A DNA stretch of 64,000 nucleotides, from contig NZ_CP136864.1 in assembly GCF_045689235.1 (NCBI RefSeq), forward strand, positions 806,001 through 870,000, read 5' to 3'. This document shows, piece after piece, positions 25,085-32,304 of the stretch. Every line of letters starts with the position of its first letter. Position 1 is the first letter of the stretch. The notes under the pieces are model-generated. The model saw only the letters and a list, made by a program, of their open reading frames with translations. It did not search any database and was not told where the DNA came from. The DNA is from Congregibacter variabilis (GTDB taxonomy: Bacteria; Pseudomonadota; Gammaproteobacteria; Pseudomonadales; Halieaceae). Made by a program: the position numbers and the translations under genes.

Positions 25085-26092
25085 CTAGCTCACCGCACTG
25101 AGTATTTGAGCGCATACCTTGGGGAGTTGCTGCATGTCGCTGGCATAGTTAAGGCGATAGATGGGCACCTGATCTACCAATCGCGACAACTCCACCGCTC
25201 GGCTTAGCTGTATGTCCAACGCGGCATAAGCGTCGGCGAGCATGCTGTTTTGCATCAGCTGCAGCAGCGCCGCTGCGCCGGCGATAGGTTCCACGCTGGG
25301 CGATATCGCGGTAGTTAAGGCGGGGGATGCATCTGAGTCGGTGTTTTTATCCGCAGCCGGATCTGAAGGCTCCGTTCGATCCAACACAAACAACGCCACC
25401 AGATCCCGGCGCGAGCGACACACCGCGCTATCGTCAGTCAGGGTCAGCTCGCGTTTGGCAAACCGGCTATGAACTCTGGGTAAGACTTGGGCGTCGCTAC
25501 TGCTGACAAACGTCTGCGCGCTGTCAGGCCACAAACGCATAACAGGCTTTGCAGGATAGACACCAAAGCCCCTGGGCGATGCGGGGTACAGCGCCACCAT
25601 ATCGTCGGTGCAAAGTTGAGCACCGTGCTTGATCAAAGCGGCACTGAGGGTGCTTTTGCCACCCCTGCTTGGGGCCATAAGGCCAATGGCCCGATCTTCA
25701 TCAATGGCCAACGCGTTCGCATGAATGCAGGGTATGCCGCGCAGCTCTAACCACAGGGCAAGCGCCAATGTCTGTAAATAGTGGGTGTAGGGCGTACCAC
25801 CGTCCCAGTCGACCACGATACTGGCGGCGGTAATCTTGAATCTGCCGCTCCCCTCACAGGCGATAGACAGTACATAACCGTCTGGCGCCTTATACAAGGC
25901 TTGAGTGCTGCGGTAGCGCTCCCCGGCATCTTCTCGCTGCCAAATAGGCTCGGCGTCCGGGAGCAGCACAACATCCTCGATGAGTCGCAGCGCCGACAAG
26001 GTGTTAGCGACCGAGTCTGGTACCGAGCAACCCACCAACACGCCATGAAGAAGCTCGCCTTCTGACGAAGGCGCGTGGGGCGTCGAATTCAT
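25085..26092 (-). CDS. HPr-kinase-like protein of the lasso-peptide system
   Basis: 335 residues. The C-terminal half is an HPr kinase/phosphorylase-type P-loop domain: IHANALAI at about 123-130, Walker A GLMAPSRGGKST at about 137-148, and TDDMVAL at about 162-168. The N-terminal half matches HprK-related proteins found with PqqD-like and nucleotidyltransferase genes. In some Firmicutes lasso clusters (paeninodin type) such kinases phosphorylate the C-terminal Ser of the precursor. The precursor here ends in Gly, so the acceptor must differ (Ser or Thr inside the core or leader) or the protein does something else. It begins 12 bases after the precursor stop and is co-transcribed with it. A Ser/Asp-rich low-complexity stretch lies near residue 250. 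Confidence 0.82.
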   Translation of the reverse strand: MNSTPHAPSSEGELLHGVLVGCSVPDSVANTLSALRLIEDVVLLPDAEPIWQREDAGERYRSTQALYKAPDGYVLSIACEGSGRFKITAASIVVDWDGGTPYTHYLQTLALALWLELRGIPCIHANALAIDEDRAIGLMAPSRGGKSTLSAALIKHGAQLCTDDMVALYPASPRGFGVYPAKPVMRLWPDSAQTFVSSSDAQVLPRVHSRFAKRELTLTDDSAVCRSRRDLVALFVLDRTEPSDPAADKNTDSDASPALTTAISPSVEPIAGAAALLQLMQNSMLADAYAALDIQLSRAVELSRLVDQVPIYRLNYASDMQQLPKVCAQILSAVS

Positions 26093-26104
26093 CGCGTAGG
26101 AGTC

Positions 26105-26266
26105 TTAACCCTGAAACGGGTTCCGCTTGGTCTGGCCGCCCTGCTCGTCGGGGACGCTGCCGGCAAAGCCCTGAGTGAGCGCCGCCAGCGTGCCGGCCGT
26201 CTCAAGCCTTGGCGAGGCGTACGCCTTTTTGCGCCGATTTGCCACGGTAGTGGACTCTATGTTCAC
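26105..26266 (-). CDS. Lasso peptide precursor
   Basis: 53 residues from the GTG at 26266, which has GGAGG eight bases upstream (26275-26279); upstream ATGs at 26281 and 26302 lack such a site. The leader contains YASPRLETAGTLAALTQ, a full match to the lasso signature YxxPxLxxxGxxxxxTxG with Thr at -2. Cleavage after Gln32 gives a 21-residue core starting Gly33 (GFAGSVPDE...) and ending ...NPFQG. The ring would close from Gly1 to Asp8 or Glu9. The YxxP leader part is what the B1 protein (32029-32304) should bind. The gene sits 22 bases after a PEP-CTERM-type gene and 12 before an HPr-kinase-like gene. The peptide family is not one I recognise by its core. Confidence 0.9.
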   Translation of the reverse strand: MNIESTTVANRRKKAYASPRLETAGTLAALTQGFAGSVPDEQGGQTKRNPFQG

Positions 26267-26288
26267 AATAACTGCCTCCATGACTGAA

Positions 26289-26996
26289 TCAAGCCTGCGC
26301 ATTGGTGTTAGCGGGAGTTACCCGTCGGCGTCGGTCCACCAGCAGCAACCCGAGCCCCAACGCCATGGACAGCAGCGTTGCAGGGACAGGCACCGCGGCG
26401 ACGCTGTCGGTGTCTGCAAGAAAACTAAGCTGTGACTGAGGCGCAAAGCCCTGAGCAAAGCTTACGTCCAGCGTGCTAAACAGGTCTGGACCACTAAATG
26501 GGTCGCTATAGCTGTAGCTGACATCGCTAATGCCCGGAAACAGTGGGTCGGCGAGGAACGCACGTCCAATGTCTGAGCCGGGCGTGCCCTCGGGTCCGAC
26601 GGGCCCCAGGATGTCGAACACAATGGATCCGGGCAGTCCCCGCACCTGAAAACCCGAAAAGATAGAGGTCGAGAAGTTACTAAACGACCAAAGGCCGAGC
26701 ACCGAATTGTCGATCAGAGAGTTTCCGCCGAGCGTAAAGCCCTGTTGGCTCAGCGACCAACCCGTACCGGCTGCAGCCCCTGCGAACCCCTCACCCTCGG
26801 GCACCGAGGCATCAGTGGAGGTTGCGCCCCAAACGGCAGTCTCGCTGCCGCCTCCCAAAAATGCCACCTCGACCTCAATACCGGTCATATCAGCGCCGGT
26901 GATCACCGACTCAATGGGTATGGCAAAGGTCGCGGCACTGTTTGCGCCCATAGCGGCAAAGACCGTAAGTGCGGTTGTTTTGAACAAAGACTTCAT
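26289..26996 (-). CDS. PEP-CTERM-type sorted extracellular protein
   Basis: 235 residues. It has an N-terminal signal peptide (MKSLFKTTALTVFAAMGANSAATFA) and a Gly/Ser/Phe-rich beta-type body. The C-terminal tripartite signal is VPVPA, a hydrophobic helix TLLSMALGLGLLLV, then DRRRR. VPVPA is a variant of the VPEPA motif recognised by exosortases, so it is likely cut and exported to the surface in association with the exopolysaccharide. No exosortase gene is present in the window. GGAGG lies ten bases before the ATG. It is the first gene of the minus-strand operon, upstream of the lasso precursor. Confidence 0.82.
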   Translation of the reverse strand: MKSLFKTTALTVFAAMGANSAATFAIPIESVITGADMTGIEVEVAFLGGGSETAVWGATSTDASVPEGEGFAGAAAGTGWSLSQQGFTLGGNSLIDNSVLGLWSFSNFSTSIFSGFQVRGLPGSIVFDILGPVGPEGTPGSDIGRAFLADPLFPGISDVSYSYSDPFSGPDLFSTLDVSFAQGFAPQSQLSFLADTDSVAAVPVPATLLSMALGLGLLLVDRRRRVTPANTNAQA

Positions 26997-27385
26997 CGCG
27001 TAGCAGCCTCCATGGCTTTTCTGTAAACTGCGAAAATATTCATGAAAAAAGTATTATAAAGTAACATTTCCTTAGCTATGCAATTATTAAACCAATTTTT
27101 TTATTCTTTTTTTATCAGTTACTTAACAACTGTCGGGTAATATTTTGCGCTGCCGGTGTAAATAATCTTGACACTCATTATCGAGACGAACGGACGTAAT
27201 AGTCTGTGCTTTTTGCCATTAAAACGGGCATTCATGCTGCAAACCCCGAAAACCAGAGGCGTGGGACGCAGACCGAACCCTGGCGCAGACAACAACCAAG
27301 ACGCACATAACATGCACAAAGACAACGTAACACAGTCGTCAAATACCGCACCCTTGCAGTGCTTTTGTGCACAATATTTGTGCAT
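26997..27385. other. Divergent intergenic region between polysaccharide/lasso operon and lasso cyclase
   Basis: 389 bases without a supported gene, A+T-rich near 27040-27120. It should hold promoters for both directions. TTTGTGCA-type octamers occur three times: on the minus strand near 27312-27320 and on the plus strand near 27364-27371 and 27377-27384. A 10-bp palindrome TTGTGCACAA is at 27365-27374. Confidence 0.55.
27053..27083 (-). promoter_or_regulatory. Candidate sigma-70 promoter of the polysaccharide/lasso operon
   Basis: On the minus strand a perfect -10 TATAAT (27053-27058) is preceded by TTGCAT (27078-27083) with a 19-base spacer, longer than ideal. It lies about 57 bases upstream of the PEP-CTERM-type gene start, in A+T-rich DNA. 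Confidence 0.5.
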
Positions 27386-27386
27386 A
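27376..27386 (+). promoter_or_regulatory. Shared 11-mer ATTTGTGCATA (copy 1)
   Basis: The same 11 bases recur at 36180-36190 upstream of gmd. Here it directly precedes the cyclase start. A second TTTTGTGCA lies 13 bases upstream. It may be an operator linking the two lasso gene sets. Confidence 0.4.
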
Positions 27387-29242
27387 TGATTGCTGCGGCC
27401 CTTGATTGGCTCAATCCAGCCCAGGCACGCCGTCACTGGCTGGCTATGCATAAAGACGGCACCAAAGACCTCGACCAATACCCAGCCGCGGACCGGCAGA
27501 TCACCATAGAACATGGCCTATCGCACCCCAGTGCAGTGGCGCAGCTGGGAGTGCGGGAGCACAGCCTTCATACCGAGTGGACCCACCTGCGATTGGTGGC
27601 AGACGCGCGCATCGACAACCGCAAAGAGCTTTGGGAGCACTTAAAAGGCGCGCCCTACCTACGCGAAAACTCTAGTGACGGCGACCTAATCCTGGCTGCT
27701 TATGCACGCTGGGGCACTCACTGCGCCGAGCATCTTATTGGTGACTTTGCGTTCGTGCTTTTTGATGAACGCCATCAACAGCTTTTTGCGGCCTGCGACG
27801 GCATGAACATGCGGCCCCTACACTACGTGGCAACGCAAAATGGCGTCTGCCTGGCCACTAACGCCGAGCAACTACTGCGATTACCGTCAGTCACCCAAGA
27901 TCTGAACGAGCTTGCCCTGGGGCTTTGGATTAGCGGCTACCCGGATCCCTGCCTACCGATGTTTAAAGATGTGCAGCGGCTTCGTCCGGGGCATTGTTTG
28001 ATTGCTACGAGGGAGAGTCTGGAGGTTGCGCCGTATTGGGACCTTGAGCCATCTGACAACATACGGTACACCGATGAGCGCGAATACGCCGACCATCTTG
28101 AGGCGTTACTTAGCCGCGCTGTAAAGGATCGACTACACGGAGCAGGTTCTGCCACCGCGATGCAAATGAGTGGCGGTATGGATTCGACCAGCGTAGCGGC
28201 TATGGCCTGCCGCCACGCCCGGGGGCAAGCACTGCAGCCTGTCGCAATCTCTCATCGGTACCAACAGGGCAGCCACCAGGATGAATCGATCACTATCGAG
28301 AGCGTACGTGACCATATAGGACTTACGCAGCACAGGTATGTGGAGGCACATACGCACTTGGGACTGCCCTTTGCTGATCTGTATCCACCCCACATAGAGA
28401 GCCCTGGAACCCTGCTGTCGCCTCGCTACGGCGATGATATGCAAATCGCCCGTGATGCCGGTGCTTCGGTATTACTGACCGGCAGCGGCGGTGACGAAAT
28501 GTGTTGGGGACACAGCCGCAGCTACAGCAAGCGACTCAATCGCGGCGACCTATCGGTTCTATCCGAGGTAATACGGGGCGTAAAGGAACAAAACCTGCCC
28601 CTCGCGCGGACCCTGCGTGATTTGTTTATCACCCCACTTGCTCCAACGGCGCTGGTTGATGCCGCTCGTGCCATTAAGGGGCGCGGTAAAAGCAATAGCT
28701 GGTTATCCGACGACGCCAGCGAGCGACTCGGCTTTGATGCGCATATAACTGAGCATAGTGCGCCCGCAACCATAGGTGACCCTGTATTTAGCGCGCGATA
28801 CAACGCCCTGCGCTGGAGTTCGACGATACATTCGGTGCGCAGCCACGCTGCGGTCGGACGCGAATTTGGCGTCGATGTAAGACACCCGTTTTTTGATCGG
28901 CGCATCGCAGAGTTTAGTTTTGCAATACCCGATGACCTCTGGCTGAGGGATGGACAGCCCAAGTGGTTACTCCGACAGGCAATGGCCGGCTCGCTCCCCA
29001 ATGAACTTTTGGACGCGAGACACAAAGTCATCTTTGACGGATTCTTCTTGCAACTACTGCAACGCAACCATGTAGAGGTGAGGAACCTACTCTCACACGC
29101 CTCTCTATACGACTTGGGGATCGCGAATCGAGATGCGCTGATTAAACAGTTCGATGCTGTTATAGCTAACAAGCATCCACTAAACGTAGAATTACTGTAT
29201 GCCGTGCAACTTCAAAACTGGTTATCAATGCATGCGATCTAA
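27386..29242 (+). CDS. Lasso peptide cyclase (asparagine synthetase homologue, C protein)
   Basis: 618 residues from the ATG at 27386; an in-frame GTG at 27359 is possible but gives an atypical start. The N-terminal half is a glutaminase-like domain (GDFAFVLFDERHQQLFAACDG, quoted in part: GDFAFVLFDERHQQLF; and MRPLHYV). It lacks the Cys at position 2 that glutamine-dependent asparagine synthetases need, as in McjC-type cyclases. The synthetase half has the PP-loop SGGMDS at about residues 262-267, plus LLTGSGGDEM and VRHPFFDRRIAEF. It should adenylate the Asp8/Glu9 side chain of the core and close the macrolactam. It is divergent from the precursor operon and followed by a strong hairpin. Confidence 0.86.
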   Translation: MIAAALDWLNPAQARRHWLAMHKDGTKDLDQYPAADRQITIEHGLSHPSAVAQLGVREHSLHTEWTHLRLVADARIDNRKELWEHLKGAPYLRENSSDGDLILAAYARWGTHCAEHLIGDFAFVLFDERHQQLFAACDGMNMRPLHYVATQNGVCLATNAEQLLRLPSVTQDLNELALGLWISGYPDPCLPMFKDVQRLRPGHCLIATRESLEVAPYWDLEPSDNIRYTDEREYADHLEALLSRAVKDRLHGAGSATAMQMSGGMDSTSVAAMACRHARGQALQPVAISHRYQQGSHQDESITIESVRDHIGLTQHRYVEAHTHLGLPFADLYPPHIESPGTLLSPRYGDDMQIARDAGASVLLTGSGGDEMCWGHSRSYSKRLNRGDLSVLSEVIRGVKEQNLPLARTLRDLFITPLAPTALVDAARAIKGRGKSNSWLSDDASERLGFDAHITEHSAPATIGDPVFSARYNALRWSSTIHSVRSHAAVGREFGVDVRHPFFDRRIAEFSFAIPDDLWLRDGQPKWLLRQAMAGSLPNELLDARHKVIFDGFFLQLLQRNHVEVRNLLSHASLYDLGIANRDALIKQFDAVIANKHPLNVELLYAVQLQNWLSMHAI

Positions 29243-29255
29243 TGCACCCACTGTT

Positions 29256-29282
29256 AAGGCAGCATCCATTTTCTGCTGCCTT
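29256..29282 (+). terminator. Hairpin after the lasso cyclase gene
   Basis: Perfect 9-bp stem AAGGCAGCA / TGCTGCCTT with a 9-base loop, starting 14 bases after the cyclase stop. The following sequence is only moderately T-rich (GCTTCACTTTCACCC), so it may be a leaky terminator or a processing hairpin before the next two genes. Confidence 0.5.
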
Positions 29283-29437
29283 GCTTCACTTTCACCCTTC
29301 ACCCCGCAAGGCGCGATGGACCGAGAAGTGGTTCTGCTGCTGCAGAACAACGTATTACCGCCGTGTGTTACACAAGCGCAGCCGCGTCCGATGAGCAATT
29401 GCATATGCACCTCACCGCTGGATGATCGTGTAGAAGC

Positions 29438-30136
29438 GTGCAGAATCTAGTCAGCCGAGCAAGCTGGCTCTGCGTTGCATTGCTTTGCGCATCCCTGAGC
29501 ATCATCGCGATGCGTTGGACAGTGGGTGCTCTCGAACTGCAGGTCGTCAAAGCCGAATTGAAAAAAATCACAGCGCTGCGTGCTGTCCCTGACTTGTCCA
29601 TGGTCGCAGAAAGGCTCGACAGCGCAGCTCGTCGCCAACCACTTAATGCAGATTTCTATGGTGCACAGGGGTTTGTACGATCTTTAGTAACAACTGCCCC
29701 CGAAAGCCTTCGATACACCACAACGCCTGATCTCCCTGATGCCGCATCAGCTGCCCGTGTATACAGGAAGGCCCTTATCGCTCGACCTCATAGCGGTCAT
29801 CTGTGGGCTCTTTATGCTGAAGCGCTATATGCCAGCGAAGGCGCTACGGACACACTACGCCATGCACTAGAGCGATGTGCGACTCTGGCACCCCTACAGC
29901 ATGCAGTAATAGTTCGAGAGCTCGTGATTATGCGCCAAATGACTCTTAGCGACATCGCGCTCCGACCGGCGGAGCAGAATCGACTGCGGGAGTTACTCAC
30001 ACTGTTGGCTGCACGTTCAAAAAAACAGTTATCAGCGATCATCGGTTCACCAGAAACAGCAGCAAGCCTGCTGAAATACACAGCCGATCCAGACATCGCC
30101 ACCTGGCTGCAAGACCGGGCATCAGTAGTCCAGTGA
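29438..30136 (+). CDS. Uncharacterised membrane-anchored protein paired with an O-antigen ligase
   Basis: 232 residues from a GTG. One N-terminal membrane helix (ASWLCVALLCASLSIIAMRW) is followed by an alpha-helical soluble part with TPR-like spacing (LDSAARRQPLNADFYGAQGFV, quoted in part; ALIARPHSGHLWALYAEALY). It overlaps the ligase gene by four bases, so the two probably form a unit. Small partner proteins of this type often accompany O-antigen ligase-like proteins in exosortase-type loci. I do not recognise a named family. Confidence 0.62.
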   Translation: MQNLVSRASWLCVALLCASLSIIAMRWTVGALELQVVKAELKKITALRAVPDLSMVAERLDSAARRQPLNADFYGAQGFVRSLVTTAPESLRYTTTPDLPDAASAARVYRKALIARPHSGHLWALYAEALYASEGATDTLRHALERCATLAPLQHAVIVRELVIMRQMTLSDIALRPAEQNRLRELLTLLAARSKKQLSAIIGSPETAASLLKYTADPDIATWLQDRASVVQ

Positions 30137-31560
30137 AATCTATAGTAAATACGTGGAACGATCGAGCCGTGCTCGCAGTTCTATTGCTGTTACTGTTCAT
30201 GGCGCCCATACCGCTCGGCAGCAAACATCCCCTGGGCGCGCTGTTCCTCACTACCGCATCATTAGTTCTTACCAGCATCTGGATAGCGACGAGCGCAATA
30301 ACCGGGGCGCTAACGCATACCATGGGACGCCGCGAACGCCTGATAGCGTTGGCTTTCTCACTTTTCACTGCATACGTTTTTTTGTCGAGCGCTCCCCTAA
30401 GTATCGAATCAGTCCGCTTACTCAATCCGGCGGCCGCCGCGCACTATGAGTCCGTGCCAGATTTTGACCCTGCATCACCCGTAGCGCTTAGTCTGGATAG
30501 GGGCGCAACACTTGAGCGTGCGTTGCGCTCGGCAGCAATGACAGCTGTATTCGTAGTGCTTCTTTGCGTACTTCAGTCATCTCGGCGTATCAAACTTTTC
30601 GCCTATGGCTTAGCTGCGGCAGGAATAGCTCACGCAGCTTTTGCGCTGGTGGACATGCAATTTAGTGGCGCGATATTCCGACAACCCATAGCCGAAATTG
30701 CGTTAAGCACCTTCTCAATCGCGGGCACTTATACTAATCGCAACCACTTTGCGGGTCTGATGGAATTAACCTTAGCTTTGACGGTAAGCTTTTATTTTTT
30801 GCGCTCACGTTACAGAAGGACTGGCAAGGGCTGGCGATCAATAGTTCGAAGAGTATTCACTTACTTCTTTAGCGGCAGTATCTGGTACCTAATTGCGACA
30901 CTACCCCCACTCTTAGCGCTGCTATTTAGTGCCTCCAGGGGCGGTGCGTTGTCCGCACTAGGAGCGTTAGTGATTAGTCTTGGCCTTGTAGCCTATAAAA
31001 AGCGTGGAGGCGCAGCCCCTGCACGAATGGTAACAACCGGCGTACTTATTATTCCTTTAATCGGCGCTTCAATACTTGCAATAGATAGTTTGCTTGAACG
31101 GGTAGAGCGCAACGGCTTACTGGATGATAGCCGTTACGAATTGCGACAGCTCGCCTACCGAGTGTTCAGCGACTATCCGGTTTTTGGCACCGGGTCAGGA
31201 ACTTTTCGACACATCTATCCGGCGTATGAAACACAGCCTTTCAGTACAGGAAAAATGCTGCACCATGTTCACAACGATTATCTGGAGCTACTTCTGGAGA
31301 ACGGGATAATCGGCTTCGCGCTCTTTGGAGGTGGAATTTTACTCTGGCTGGTCACCATGTGTGATGTACGACTAAACAACAATAGTCGCTGTAGCTTTGC
31401 TATCTCAATCGGATGCTTTGCCGGCGTAGTCGCACTGCTCATTCACTCGCTGGTCGACTGGAACCTGCAGATTCCGGCAAACGCATTGTGGTTCACTACA
31501 TTCCTTGCACTTGGTCTTGCTGCCCGACGCGACGCGAATACGAACAAGGTTCAAGCCTAG
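30133..31560 (+). CDS. O-antigen ligase / polymerase family protein (Wzy_C)
   Basis: 475 residues with about ten or more membrane segments. The large loop has the family pattern YTNRNHFAGLMELTLALTV, then FSASRGGALSALGALVISLG, and the periplasmic HHVHNDYLELLLENGIIGF, whose His-Asn-Asp and Glu are typical of WaaL/Wzy_C proteins. It joins or polymerises lipid-linked glycans in the periplasm. Since another Wzy-like protein is encoded at 15756-17081, this may be a ligase rather than the main polymerase. It lies between the lasso cyclase and the convergent B2 protease gene, with 17 bases to the latter. Confidence 0.82.
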   Translation: MKSIVNTWNDRAVLAVLLLLLFMAPIPLGSKHPLGALFLTTASLVLTSIWIATSAITGALTHTMGRRERLIALAFSLFTAYVFLSSAPLSIESVRLLNPAAAAHYESVPDFDPASPVALSLDRGATLERALRSAAMTAVFVVLLCVLQSSRRIKLFAYGLAAAGIAHAAFALVDMQFSGAIFRQPIAEIALSTFSIAGTYTNRNHFAGLMELTLALTVSFYFLRSRYRRTGKGWRSIVRRVFTYFFSGSIWYLIATLPPLLALLFSASRGGALSALGALVISLGLVAYKKRGGAAPARMVTTGVLIIPLIGASILAIDSLLERVERNGLLDDSRYELRQLAYRVFSDYPVFGTGSGTFRHIYPAYETQPFSTGKMLHHVHNDYLELLLENGIIGFALFGGGILLWLVTMCDVRLNNNSRCSFAISIGCFAGVVALLIHSLVDWNLQIPANALWFTTFLALGLAARRDANTNKVQA

Positions 31561-31577
31561 AGTGGCATGCTCGCGAG

Positions 31578-32048
31578 TCAAAATAGAGCATCGATAATCC
31601 TATTGTCATTCTCGGCTAATGCGGTGTATTGACTCAAGTTATCTACAGAATCATTGATCGGCACCTGTGCACTCGAGAGCCACGAGTGCGCCTTCAAGGC
31701 CCCGTCCACGCGTATGACGCCAATCTGAAGAACAGTTGGTATACCCTCCAACCCAAGCAAACGGCGCTGAACCAGACATCGTCGCAGACAGTTCATTTCA
31801 CGCAGGTGACGCCGTCCAGCCGCCTCCGACAAGCGAATAATTCGAGAAATCGCCTTCGGGACATCGCACTCTGCGACAACTAGCCGACTCTTCACTTTGG
31901 GAGGCTCCACCCGCATCCAGTCCGGCCAACTTTCATAAGATCTTCGCGAAACCACCCAGTCAACGTAGGCAAACAAGCACCAGGCTTTCGCGAACAGACC
32001 TAGATCGCCGGGCGCTAATGACAAAAGCTTAGCTAGCTTCGTGGCCAC
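31578..32048 (-). CDS. Lasso peptide leader protease (B2, transglutaminase-like)
   Basis: 156 residues from the GTG at 32048; a TTG at 32060 is an alternative. The C-terminal half is the B2 Cys-protease domain: Cys87 in MNCLRRCLVQRRLLGLEGIP, His121 in LKAHSWL and Asp133 in PINDS form the expected triad. B2 cuts the leader after the -1 residue, with help from B1. The gene overlaps the B1 gene by about 20 bases, which indicates coupled translation. The N-terminal region has a short hydrophobic stretch (LGLFAKAWCLFAYVDWVV) common in this family. Confidence 0.86.
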   Translation of the reverse strand: MATKLAKLLSLAPGDLGLFAKAWCLFAYVDWVVSRRSYESWPDWMRVEPPKVKSRLVVAECDVPKAISRIIRLSEAAGRRHLREMNCLRRCLVQRRLLGLEGIPTVLQIGVIRVDGALKAHSWLSSAQVPINDSVDNLSQYTALAENDNRIIDALF

Positions 32049-32304
32049 AATCTTCTGCAAGTCCGTGCGCAGCCATTTTTGCCAACAGCCCTGCTAAATC
32101 CGATAGAACCGTATTCCTGTCCGTTTCATATTCGCTCACCACAACATCCGCGACAGCCTCCTCGTCCTGCAGTTGTCGCAGCAATTCCAGCATACGCGTG
32201 CCAATGGCATCCAGCGTAAAGTACACGCCCGTCTCGGGATTCAAAATCACCATTTCATCCGATACGGCCTGCAATAAAATGGTGTCAGGAATTCTGTACC
32301 TCAT
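32029..32304 (-). CDS. PqqD-like leader-recognition protein (B1, RRE)
   Basis: 91 residues. It matches the PqqD/RRE fold: N-terminal strands (DTILLQAVSDEMVILNPETGVYFTLDAIG, quoted in part: EMVILNPETGVYFTLD), then TRMLELLRQLQDEEAVADVV and a C-terminal winged-helix part. In two-part lasso systems B1 binds the leader YxxP region and hands the peptide to B2 and the cyclase. It overlaps the exporter gene by ATGA and the B2 gene by about 20 bases, so D-B1-B2 form one translation-coupled unit. Confidence 0.88.
   Translation of the reverse strand: MRYRIPDTILLQAVSDEMVILNPETGVYFTLDAIGTRMLELLRQLQDEEAVADVVVSEYETDRNTVLSDLAGLLAKMAAHGLAEDCGHEAS

Noticed and set aside
20693..25917. Further GCGGTAGC cores (20693-20700, 25910-25917) as ops elements
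   Set aside because: They are on the plus strand, against the direction of transcription, and inside coding genes; chance matches.
27386..29242. Annotation as an ordinary asparagine synthetase (asnB)
   Set aside because: No Cys at position 2, and precursor, B1, B2 and exporter genes are close, so lasso cyclase fits better.
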